From Phycisphaerae bacterium (GTDB lineage: Bacteria; Planctomycetota; Phycisphaerae; Sedimentisphaerales; SG8-4), in the NCBI GenBank assembly GCA_030614945.1, contig JAUXAH010000150.1, positions 1 through 5,379 on the forward strand: a stretch of DNA of 5,379 bases, given 5' to 3'. The notes below the pieces were generated by a model that saw nothing but the letters and a program-made list of their open reading frames with translations, was not told the DNA's origin and ran no database searches. Position 1 is the first letter of the stretch. The number at the start of each line of letters is the position of its first letter. Shown here in pieces: positions 1-5,071 of this stretch. Both the position numbers and the translations under genes were made by a program.

Positions 1-1515
1 GGCGGCCTGTGCAATCTGCGGTTCGATGACACCAATCCCATCAAAGAAGAAGAAGAATACATCGAATCTATCAAGCAAGATGTCCGCTGGCTCGGCTTCG
101 ACTGGGAGGACCGGCTGTACTACGCCTCGGATTACTTCGAGCAGATGTACGAATATGCTGTGCAACTTATTAAAAAAGGCAAAGCGTATGTCTGCGACCT
201 GGCGGCCGAGCAAACAAGAGAATATCGCGGTACACTGACTAAGCCGGGAAAGGATAGTCCGTATCGCAACCGTTCGGTCGAGGAAAATCTGAACCTGTTT
301 GAGCGTATGAGGGCGGGTGAGTTTCCAGACGGCTCGCGCACGCTGCGAGCGAAAATCGATATGTCACATCCTAACCTTAATATGCGCGACCCTGTTATAT
401 ATCGAATCCTGCATGCGGCGCATCACCGTACCGGCGATACGTGGTGCATCTATCCGATGTACGACTGGGCCCACGGACTTGAAGATTCCATAGAAGGGAT
501 AACCCATTCGATCTGCACGCTGGAATTTGAGAATCATCGGCCGTTGTATGACTGGTTCCTTGACGAGTTGGGTGTTTATCATCCCCGGCAGATAGAGTTC
601 GCCCGCCTCAATCTGAGCTACACCGTGATGAGCAAGCGCAAGCTCCAGCAGCTGGTGCAGCAAGGCCTTGTAACCGGATGGGACGACCCGCGGATGCCGA
701 CCATTTGCGGCTTGCGGCGGCGCGGCTGCTCGCCGGCGGCCATCCGAAACTTCTGCAAACGTATCGGGGTCAACAAGTTCAACAGTACCGTTGATATAGC
801 GCTGCTCGAACACTGCGTCCGGGAAGATTTGAACAAGACATCGCCGCGCGTGATGGCCGTGCTCAGGCCGCTCAAGGTAGTCATCGACAACTATCCCGCC
901 GATAAGATCGAAGAGCTGGAGGCCGTGAACAATCCGGAAGATGCAAGCGCCGGGACGCGGAAGGTCCCCTTCTCGCGAGAGCTGTATATCGAACGGGAAG
1001 ATTTTATGGAAGAGCCGCCGAAAAAGTTTTACCGCCTGGCACCCGGCCGTGAGGTCCGCCTGCGATATGCGTATTTCATTCGCTGCGCAGATGTGGTCAA
1101 AGATGAAAACGGCGAAGTCGTCGAGCTGCACTGCACATACGACCCGGCGACACGAGGCGGTGATGCTCCGGACGGACGCAAGGTCAAGGCAACGCTGCAC
1201 TGGGTTTCAGCCGCCCATTCGCTCAAAGCCGAAGTCCAACTGTACGACCATCTCTTCACAAAGGAAAATCCGGACGATGCAGGCGAAAGCGAGGATTTCA
1301 AATCCAACGTGAGTCCGAACTCGCTGGAAACGCTTGTCTCGTGCCGTATTGAGCCGTCTCTGGCAAACGCCACGCCACTAAGTCGATACCAGTTCGAGCG
1401 ACTGGGTTATTTCTGCGTTGACCCCGACAGCTCTGTCGGGAAGCTCGTATTCAATCGGACGGTAACGCTGCGGGACCCGTGGGCTAAAATCCAGAAAGCA
1501 CAGAAGAACAGGTAG
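1..1515 (+). CDS. glnS: Glutaminyl-tRNA synthetase, 5' end truncated by window edge
   Basis: Cytoplasmic class I aminoacyl-tRNA synthetase that charges tRNA-Gln with glutamine using ATP. The frame is open from base 1 and gives 504 codons. Compared from memory with E. coli GlnRS, about 57 N-terminal residues, including the HIGH motif, lie outside the window, so the full protein would be near 560 aa, normal for the family. Visible landmarks (fragment numbering) are RFDDTNP at 7-13, where Asp9 matches E. coli Asp66; WCIYPMYD at 148-155, where Tyr154 matches Tyr211 (both glutamine-site residues); the KMSKS-equivalent VMSKRK at 209-214; GWDDPRMPT and LRRRG just after it; and HWVSAAH plus the closing [14 protein letters not shown] in the anticodon-binding beta-barrels. 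GlnRS rather than GluRS is supported by these motifs and by the C-terminal beta-barrel domain. The gene ends in TAG and converges on the leftward permease gene 69 bp away. No frameshift is seen. Identification is very secure. Confidence 0.97.
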   Translation, partial: GGLCNLRFDDTNPIKEEEEYIESIKQDVRWLGFDWEDRLYYASDYFEQMYEYAVQLIKKGKAYVCDLAAEQTREYRGTLTKPGKDSPYRNRSVEENLNLFERMRAGEFPDGSRTLRAKIDMSHPNLNMRDPVIYRILHAAHHRTGDTWCIYPMYDWAHGLEDSIEGITHSICTLEFENHRPLYDWFLDELGVYHPRQIEFARLNLSYTVMSKRKLQQLVQQGLVTGWDDPRMPTICGLRRRGCSPAAIRNFCKRIGVNKFNSTVDIALLEHCVREDLNKTSPRVMAVLRPLKVVIDNYPADKIEELEAVNNPEDASAGTRKVPFSRELYIEREDFMEEPPKKFYRLAPGREVRLRYAYFIRCADVVKDENGEVVELHCTYDPATRGGDAPDGRKVKATLHWVSAAHSLKAEVQLYDHLFTKENPDDAGESEDFKSNVSPNSLETLVSCRIEPSLANATPLSRYQFERLGYFCVDPDSSVGKLVFNRTVTLRDPWAKIQKAQKNR

Positions 1516-1584
1516 CCAAATCGCGACTTCGCCGCGGACAACGTCTTTTACGCTAATCGCCGCCTTCGGCTTTGTCGCTAACAG

Positions 1585-2427
1585 CTAACCGGCCGGTGCT
1601 ACCGTAAGCAGTTTATAACAGGCAAGAGCAGCCAACAGGATAAAGACGGCCCTGACTATGTCGCTGTGCAGTTTATGCATACTCAGGCTGCCCAAAAAGG
1701 CACCCACGATGGCGCCGGGAATAACAACGACTGCTATCCTGAGGGATTCCACTGCCGGGTTTCCGTTTTGCAATACGTCGGAAAATGGTGTCCCCTTGAT
1801 ATTGTGCTGCGGCAGCGTAATATTTTTGTAAAACGCTCCTATAAGGGCGATTGAAGCGATGGTCGCGGCGGAATTGCTGATAGCCCTTTTCAACGGCATT
1901 TTCAAAAAAAACTGCTGAGCGAGAACGCAGAGAGAGCCGCCGCCGAGTCCCAACATCCCTGCTGATATTCCGCTTAGCAGGCCGCAGAGGATAGTCAAAG
2001 GCATCGAGTGTTTGGTTCTGGAAATATCAAAGCCGTTCGCTCCGCCGCGAGGCCTGCCGAATCTTAAACAATTGTAAACAATCACATAAATCATAAACAG
2101 CCCAAGGATGCGGGCCAAAAGGTAACTGTTGCCACGGGCAAAAACCGAGCTGTTGCTGATTGCAACGCCGATTATAATCCCCAAAGCAGCAGCAGGAATC
2201 AGCCATTTAATAACGCCCATCACCAGAACGTCGGCCTTTTTATGAACTATTACCGCTGAAGCACCAACGAAAAAATTGCAAATCATCGCCGAGGCCTGAT
2301 AGAGATGCTGGTTTTCACCGAACGCAAATACAAGGGCGGGAATCATAACCACCGAGCCGCCAATACCAAGCAGGCCGCCGAAAAGACCCATCAAAACGCC
2401 AATCACCGCTAAAATAAAATAGTCCAT
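1585..2427 (-). CDS. TauE/SafE-family (DUF81) membrane permease
   Basis: Inner-membrane protein of 280 aa, normal length for the TauE/SafE family, whose characterised members are linked to export or uptake of sulfonates, sulfite, sulfoacetate and related anions. By eye there are about eight hydrophobic segments, near residues 3-35, 45-62, 70-92, 104-122, 143-168, 183-200, 231-252 and 256-276. The two-fold family repeat is clear: GGLLGIGGS at 17-25 in the first half and GMLGLGGGS at 157-165 in the second. The loop at 123-141 is polar and probably cytoplasmic. The start is an ATG 9 nt after the trpC stop. The nearest purine-rich site (GGTGG, 13 nt upstream, inside the trpC end) is weak, so translation may be coupled to trpC. 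The substrate cannot be read from sequence. A sulfatase remnant lies 2.3 kb away, but this does not prove a sulfur role. Confidence 0.87.
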   Translation of the reverse strand: MDYFILAVIGVLMGLFGGLLGIGGSVVMIPALVFAFGENQHLYQASAMICNFFVGASAVIVHKKADVLVMGVIKWLIPAAALGIIIGVAISNSSVFARGNSYLLARILGLFMIYVIVYNCLRFGRPRGGANGFDISRTKHSMPLTILCGLLSGISAGMLGLGGGSLCVLAQQFFLKMPLKRAISNSAATIASIALIGAFYKNITLPQHNIKGTPFSDVLQNGNPAVESLRIAVVVIPGAIVGAFLGSLSMHKLHSDIVRAVFILLAALACYKLLTVAPAG

Positions 2428-2436
2428 ATCAGATAG

Positions 2437-3243
2437 TTATCCACCGAATAGCTCGGCAAATTTTTCTTCTATATCAGCACTCTCGCACAGCACCTGGCCA
2501 ATCAGAACGGCTCTTACGCCGATGGACTTGAGCTTTTCGACGTCGGCCCGTGTTTTTATTCCGCTTTCGGCAACCAGCTCGTTTTTGTTATCGATAAGTT
2601 CGGCCAATCGGCTGGTCGTATTCAAATCCACCTCCATTGTGGTCAGGTTACGATTGTTGATTCCGAGAACGCTGTATCCCTTTTTAGGAAAGCCGACCAT
2701 GCTGCGCACAGTTAGCAGCGTATCGGCCCGGTGAACTTCCAGAAGGACCGTTAACGTCAGTTCCGCTGCCGCTATCATCAAGTCCATTAGCTCGCCGGGC
2801 TTTAGCGCTTCTGCTATTAAGAGTATCGCATCGGCACCGGCGGCGCGGGATTCATACACCTGCCAGAGGTCGATAATAAAATCCTTTCGCAAAACAGGCA
2901 AATCGACCGTCTCCTTTATCCGGTTTATGTATTCGAGCCGGCCTTGAAAATATTTCTCATCGGTTAGAACGCTGATTGCATCGGCGCCACATTTTTTATA
3001 GGTTCGCGCAATGTCCACAGGGTCAAAATCCTCGCGAATAAGCCCGGCCGACGGTGAGGCCTTTTTGAGCTCGGCGATAACGTTTATGCCCCGGCTGTTG
3101 GGCCTGGTGACAGCCTTGTAGAAGTTGCGGCACTTATCCAGCGAACGTATGCGTGCTTCAAGCTCCTCAATGCTTGTTTGCGACCGACGAATCTTTACTT
3201 CCGCCCTTTTATCGGCAATGATTTTATCTAATATATTCGCCAA
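2437..3243 (-). CDS. trpC: Indole-3-glycerol phosphate synthase
   Basis: Soluble TIM-barrel enzyme of tryptophan biosynthesis that converts carboxyphenylamino-deoxyribulose phosphate to indole-3-glycerol phosphate with loss of CO2 and water. The 268 residues match the usual monofunctional length. Family landmarks are the N-terminal ILDKIIADKRAEV helix; VIAELKKASPSAG at 55-67, holding catalytic Glu58 and Lys60; LRKDFIID at 118-125 with Lys120, the expected general acid; LLEVH at 167-171 with Glu169; GINNRNL at 194-200 with Asn197; and VAESGIK at 224-230 with Ser227. All residues of the classic active site are present. The start is a TTG: an in-frame TAA lies three codons upstream and no other start is near, so TTG is forced. 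The Shine-Dalgarno site is poor (GTGGG, loosely spaced). No other trp gene is visible. The gene leads directly into the TauE/SafE permease. A TATAAT box at 3285-3290 is the likely promoter. Confidence 0.96.
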   Translation of the reverse strand: MANILDKIIADKRAEVKIRRSQTSIEELEARIRSLDKCRNFYKAVTRPNSRGINVIAELKKASPSAGLIREDFDPVDIARTYKKCGADAISVLTDEKYFQGRLEYINRIKETVDLPVLRKDFIIDLWQVYESRAAGADAILLIAEALKPGELMDLMIAAAELTLTVLLEVHRADTLLTVRSMVGFPKKGYSVLGINNRNLTTMEVDLNTTSRLAELIDNKNELVAESGIKTRADVEKLKSIGVRAVLIGQVLCESADIEEKFAELFGG

Positions 3244-3284
3244 TGCAGCTTACCCACAAAAAAAACAAATATCAAAATGCAAAT

Positions 3285-3290
3285 ATTATA
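3285..3290 (-). promoter_or_regulatory. Candidate -10 box for trpC
   Basis: The minus strand reads a perfect TATAAT here, about 41 bases upstream of the trpC TTG start, which would give a short AT-rich leader. No convincing -35 hexamer lies 16-18 nt further upstream. That position falls inside the left arm of the palindromic element at 3297-3397, only 6 bp away, so the insertion may have replaced the original -35 region. AT-rich flanks make a chance match possible. Confidence 0.4.
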
Positions 3291-3296
3291 CAAAGT

Positions 3297-3397
3297 GTCA
3301 TTGCGAGGGAGCGAAGTCCGCCTCAGGCGGAAAGCAATCTCAATCATTTGCAAGTCAGAGATTGCCACGCCCTCACTTTGTTCGGGCCCGCAATGAC
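3297..3397. repeat. 101-bp palindromic intergenic element with a nested palindrome
   Basis: The element is bounded by a perfect 9-bp terminal inverted repeat, GTCATTGCG (3297-3305) and CGCAATGAC (3389-3397). Inside is a second perfect inverted pair, GCAATCTC (3334-3341) and GAGATTGC (3358-3365). This is the widespread GTCATTGCGAG...GCAATCTC class of small palindromic repeat seen in many environmental bacterial genomes (recognition from general knowledge). The left arm also carries TCCGCCTCAGGCGGA (3317-3331), a perfect palindrome with 7-bp arms and one central base, which has no partner in the right arm. It carries no credible gene. A shorter relative lies at 4629-4650. Confidence 0.85.
3317..3331. 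repeat. Nested TCCGCCT/AGGCGGA palindrome
   Basis: Perfect 7-bp inverted repeat around a single C, lying in the left arm of the larger palindromic element between GCGAAG and AAGCAATCTC. The shorter relative at 4629-4650 runs from GCGAAG straight into CAATCT without it. This suggests it is a separate small palindrome added to this copy. As RNA it would form a tight GC-rich hairpin, but there is no T-tract on either side, so a terminator role is not supported. Confidence 0.7.
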
Positions 3398-3458
3398 ATT
3401 TACATCTTGAATTTGTATTTGTCATTTTGCACTTTGACTTTTAATTTTTGATTTTTTT

Positions 3459-3851
3459 CTACTCTGCGACCTTAACGTAGGCCATACGAACCTCGTTGAG
3501 TGTGTTTTCAAGAACCTTTTCTTCCTGTTCGGTCAAATTGCCTTTGGTTTTCTCTTGAAGTGCCTCGAGCATGTCGATATTGTATTTCGCCATATCCAAA
3601 TCCGGCTCTCTCTGTTCCTGCCCCTTTACTTGCAGCACCCCCAAGGCAAACATCGCCTGCGTAACGAGCATACTTACCAGCGCAGCAAAATTGCCCTTCG
3701 GCAAAGGCCCACGGCGCTTACTTTCTTCCCGGTCCTCTTCTTTCTCAGCTTCTTCCTGCGCAGCTAATATCTCTTTCTCTTTTTGCGCCTGCTGCTTCCA
3801 GTCCTCGTCAACTATAATCTTTTTTTCTTCTTTTTTCTCTTCTTCAGCCAT
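3459..3851 (-). CDS. DUF1844 domain protein
   Basis: A 130-residue protein of unknown function. Residues 1-48 are very rich in Glu and Lys and look disordered or coiled-coil. Residues 50-128 match the DUF1844 pattern as I know it: a GNFAALVSMLVTQAMFALG segment (53-71), then DLDMAKYNIDMLEALQEKTKGNLTEQEE, with the family hallmark of Ala-Lys before an Ile-Asp-Leu/Met helix followed by KTKGNLT, and a final LNEVRMAYV helix. The family occurs widely in planctomycetes and acidobacteria and has no established role. The start chosen is the ATG at 3851 because AGGGG (3860-3864) sits 8 nt upstream. A GTG 15 codons earlier (3896) would give an atypical N-terminus read through a repeat sequence, so it is rejected. 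The gene sits between smpB and trpC on the same strand, with repeat-bearing gaps on both sides. Confidence 0.87.
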   Translation of the reverse strand: MAEEEKKEEKKIIVDEDWKQQAQKEKEILAAQEEAEKEEDREESKRRGPLPKGNFAALVSMLVTQAMFALGVLQVKGQEQREPDLDMAKYNIDMLEALQEKTKGNLTEQEEKVLENTLNEVRMAYVKVAE

Positions 3852-3859
3852 TCTAAAAA

Positions 3860-3864
3860 CCCCT
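3860..3864 (-). promoter_or_regulatory. Ribosome binding site deciding the DUF1844 start
   Basis: The minus strand reads AGGGG with 8 nt before the ATG at 3851. This is the strongest Shine-Dalgarno-like site near either candidate start and selects the ATG over the upstream GTG at 3896. Confidence 0.7.
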
Positions 3865-3883
3865 GTATTTTTTCTGTTTCTTT

Positions 3884-3908
3884 GCCACCAGGACACAAAG
3901 ACACTAAG
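3884..3908 (-). repeat. CTTNGTGNC-type repeat, copy 1
   Basis: On the minus strand this reads CTTAGTG, TTTGTG and TGGTGGC blocks spaced about 8-9 nt apart. It belongs to the CTTTGTGTC...CTTGGTGGC repeat family found between genes in many bacteria (general knowledge). It lies in the probable 5' leader of the DUF1844 gene. It pairs with the copy at 3950-3975 in inverted orientation: aligned by hand over 28 positions, 20 match. Confidence 0.6.
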
Positions 3909-3914
3909 ATTATA
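3909..3914 (-). promoter_or_regulatory. Candidate -10 box for the DUF1844 gene
   Basis: The minus strand reads a perfect TATAAT about 58 bases upstream of the ATG. The best -35 candidate, TTGAAA at 3929-3934, is spaced only 14 nt away, shorter than the usual 16-18, so the promoter is tentative. Initiation here would place the CTTNGTGNC repeat at the start of the leader RNA. Confidence 0.4.
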
Positions 3915-3949
3915 AAATAAAAAGGTTTTTTCAAACTACATTTAATATC

Positions 3950-3975
3950 CCTTTGTGACCTGGTGCCTTAGTGGC
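3950..3975 (+). repeat. CTTNGTGNC-type repeat, copy 2, inverted relative to copy 1
   Basis: On the plus strand it reads CTTTGTGAC, CTGGTGC and CTTAGTGGC, three degenerate units with a roughly 9-nt period. It lies 14 bases downstream of the smpB stop. With copy 1 it makes an imperfect inverted repeat with a 41-bp AT-rich centre holding the candidate DUF1844 promoter. Confidence 0.6.
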
Positions 3976-3988
3976 TAATTCTTTCCTT

Positions 3989-4492
3989 TTACTTTTTCCC
4001 TTTTACTTTTCTTCGGTACTTCTTCATATTTCTATCGACATCTCGCTTCTGCTGGCGTTCGGCAATTACCTTTCGTTTGTCGTATTGTCTTTTGCCTCTG
4101 GCCAGGGCCAGTTCTACTTTTGCCAGGCCCCTGTCGTTAAAATAAATCCGCAAAGGCACGAAGGTAAAGCCCCGCTGCTCGAGCTTGATTTTTATCCTGC
4201 GGATTTCGGTCCTGTGCAGCAGCAGTTTTCTCTTTCTGGTCGGCTCATGAAAAGACATACCGGCCTGCTGGTAGGGGGCAATCTTGGCGCCAACGAGCCA
4301 GCACTGCTCGTTTTCGACTCTCGCGTACGAGCCGTCAAGGTCGGCCTGGCCGGCCCGCAGCGATTTTACCTCGGTGCCCAGCAGTGCAAGGCCGGCCTCG
4401 AACTTCTCGATAAGCTCGAAATTTCTATAGGCCTTTTTATTAACCGCCGCCGAACCCTGCTTATCCTTGCTCTTGTGCGATTTTGCCGCCAT
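3989..4492 (-). CDS. smpB: SsrA (tmRNA)-binding protein SmpB
   Basis: Small basic protein that binds tmRNA, brings it to ribosomes stalled on broken mRNA, and is needed for trans-translation. The 167 residues slightly exceed the common 150-160, due to an N-terminal basic tail of about 17 residues. Family landmarks are NKKAYRNFELIEKFEAGLAL at 18-37, LLGTEVKSLRAG at 37-48, SYARVEN at 55-61, PYQQ at 73-76, RKRKLLLH at 86-93, GFTFVPLRIYF at 108-118 and KVELALARGKRQYDKR at 125-140, followed by the very basic C-terminal tail that enters the vacant decoding site. The ATG at 4492 has no Shine-Dalgarno site: the bases before it on the minus strand read CCTGCCGGTATCATACCGTAA. A well-spaced promoter ends 7 nt before the ATG, so the mRNA is probably leaderless. 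The tmRNA gene is not in this window. Confidence 0.97.
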   Translation of the reverse strand: MAAKSHKSKDKQGSAAVNKKAYRNFELIEKFEAGLALLGTEVKSLRAGQADLDGSYARVENEQCWLVGAKIAPYQQAGMSFHEPTRKRKLLLHRTEIRRIKIKLEQRGFTFVPLRIYFNDRGLAKVELALARGKRQYDKRKVIAERQQKRDVDRNMKKYRRKVKGKK

Positions 4493-4495
4493 TTA

Positions 4496-4508
4496 CGGTA
4501 TGATACCG
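4496..4508. promoter_or_regulatory. Palindrome over the smpB -10 box, operator candidate
   Basis: CGGTAT-G-ATACCG is a perfect inverted repeat with 6-bp arms and one central base, starting 3 bp upstream of the smpB ATG and covering the whole -10 hexamer. A dimeric repressor bound here would block the promoter. It may also be chance, because half of each arm is the -10 sequence itself. No second copy was seen in the window. Confidence 0.4.
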
Positions 4509-4528
4509 GCAGGAGAGGATTTTTGCAA
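4500..4528 (-). promoter_or_regulatory. smpB promoter, predicted leaderless
   Basis: On the minus strand TTGCAA (-35, bases 4523-4528, 4 of 6 to consensus) is followed by exactly 17 nt and then TATCAT (-10, bases 4500-4505, 5 of 6). Seven bases separate the -10 box from the smpB ATG, so transcription would begin at or within a base or two of the start codon. This agrees with the lack of a ribosome binding site. Confidence 0.6.
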
Positions 4529-4609
4529 GCCCCGTTAGAGACTGGTTCCGCAGCACAAGACGGCTTCGGCAATGCTGTTCGACACGATGCAAGAAGTCTC
4601 TAACAGGGC
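4529..4609. repeat. 81-bp inverted-repeat unit
   Basis: GCCCCGTTAGAGACT (4529-4543) and AGTCTCTAACAGGGC (4595-4609) are inverted copies matching at 14 of 15 positions. The 51-bp centre holds a shorter pair, CAGCA and TGCTG. It could fold into a long hairpin and looks like a small non-coding mobile or repeated element. Its left arm starts at the smpB -35 box. No T-tract follows it, so it is not a standard terminator. Whether it recurs in the genome cannot be seen here. Confidence 0.6.
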
Positions 4610-4628
4610 AAGAGCAGGGTTACCCCTT

Positions 4629-4650
4629 GTCATTGTGAGCGAAGCAATCT
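4629..4650. repeat. Short relative of the 101-bp palindromic element
   Basis: GTCATTGTGAGCGAAGCAATCT matches the left arm of the 3297-3397 element (GTCATTGCGAG, GCGAAG, GCAATCT) with the nested palindrome and a few other bases missing. No right arm follows, so this is a half or decayed copy. Confidence 0.65.
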
Positions 4651-4669
4651 ATTTAGCCATGGGTTTTAC

Positions 4670-4684
4670 CCAGGGTTTCCCTGG
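4670..4684 (-). terminator. Hairpin just after the sulfatase remnant stop
   Basis: CCAGGG-AAA-CCCTGG on the minus strand is a perfect 6-bp stem with a 3-nt loop, starting one base after the TAA of the sulfatase C-terminal frame. It is followed by GTAAAACCC, not a T-tract, so intrinsic termination is doubtful. It may act as a 3' end barrier, or with the adjoining GGGT/ACCC pair (4661-4671) be part of another short repeat. Confidence 0.3.
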
Positions 4685-4685
4685 T

Positions 4686-5020
4686 TTATACGCGGCCGGG
4701 CGGTCTTCTGTTTTTTCCTGTCATTTTCTTTGTCGAATCGCCGAGGTCTTCGCGGATTTTATCAGCGAGCCCTAAAAGCCGCCCGACTACTTCGGCGTGC
4801 TGAGCAGAGACATCGTGCTGCTCACCTATGTCCTTTTCCAGGTCGAACAGTGCCAGGCCGATTTTGGCCTGCTCGTATTTGACTGGTTTTCCGCCTGTGC
4901 CGCCGCCCCAAGGCCTAACGCTTTGATAAATTCCCGCCGGTTCATCCCGTTAGTAACCCTGCTTTTGGCAGAATGTTGCCGACTTATAGAATTTCCAACG
5001 AGGTTTATTTTAGATTTCAT
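4686..5020 (-). pseudogene. Sulfatase gene with the catalytic core deleted
   Basis: An intact member would be a Tat-exported sulfatase cleaving sulfate esters, probably from polysaccharides, with a formylglycine made from a C/S-x-P-x-R motif. Here only the two ends remain. The start is the ATG at 5020, supported by GAGGGGGAG 7 nt upstream. Residues 26-41 read MNRREFIKALGLGAAA, a twin-arginine signal. Sense is then lost, and the frame stops at 4826-4828. In the frame two bases over, from about 4904 down to TAA at 4686-4688, about 73 codons read GGTGGKPVKYEQAKIGLALF, then DLEKDIGEQHDV, LADKIREDLGDS and a final RPPGRV. This is the typical C-terminus of planctomycete-type sulfatases, recognised from family knowledge. 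Roughly 350-400 residues, including the formylglycine and metal sites, are missing. The join lies within about 4895-4912, in GC-rich GGCGGCGG-like sequence, which suggests deletion between short matching stretches. A misassembly is the main alternative. Confidence 0.82.
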
Positions 5021-5027
5021 AAAATGA

Positions 5028-5036
5028 CTCCCCCTC
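5028..5036 (-). promoter_or_regulatory. Strong ribosome binding site of the sulfatase remnant
   Basis: The minus strand reads GAGGGGGAG, then TCATTTT (7 nt), then ATG. It selects 5020 as the start rather than the inner ATG at 4945 (MNRREF), which has no good site, or an upstream start near 5038 that overlaps this motif. Its good state suggests the gene was damaged recently. Confidence 0.7.
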
Positions 5037-5059
5037 ACTCGTTCTTTTCAATACTCGAA

Positions 5060-5071
5060 CTGACCGGTCAG
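5060..5071. promoter_or_regulatory. CTGACCGGTCAG palindrome upstream of the sulfatase remnant
   Basis: A perfect 12-bp palindrome centred about 45 bases upstream of the ATG at 5020. It extends to GA-N-[12 bp]-N-TC if one mismatched pair is allowed. Size and position fit an operator, but no regulator gene is in view and no clear promoter could be placed next to it. Confidence 0.35.

Noticed and set aside
364..1200. Long minus-strand open frame (278 aa) inside glnS
   Set aside because: It is fully antisense to glnS, whose protein matches the family throughout. The antisense protein shows no recognisable domain, and long shadow frames are common opposite GC-biased genes.
1551..1574. Possible terminator between the convergent glnS and permease genes (GCCG-CCTT-CGGC then TTT)
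   Set aside because: The stem is only 4 bp and the T run only 3, so it does not meet the usual look of an intrinsic terminator on either strand.
3228..3425. Minus-strand frame of 65 aa between DUF1844 and trpC
   Set aside because: It is read mostly from the palindromic repeat element and overlaps the trpC start. The peptide includes the EQSEGVA-type translation that such repeats commonly give.
3852..3896. GTG start 15 codons upstream for the DUF1844 protein
   Set aside because: The added residues come from the CTTNGTGNC repeat, and AGGGG is placed correctly for the ATG at 3851.
3971..4603. Plus-strand open frame (210 aa) opposite smpB
   Set aside because: It is a shadow of smpB: the minus strand carries all SmpB motifs, and the plus frame runs across the smpB promoter and repeat DNA.
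4797..5027. Plus-strand frame of 76 aa across the sulfatase remnant
   Set aside because: It is antisense to the remnant, whose minus-strand frames carry the Tat signal and the sulfatase C-terminus.
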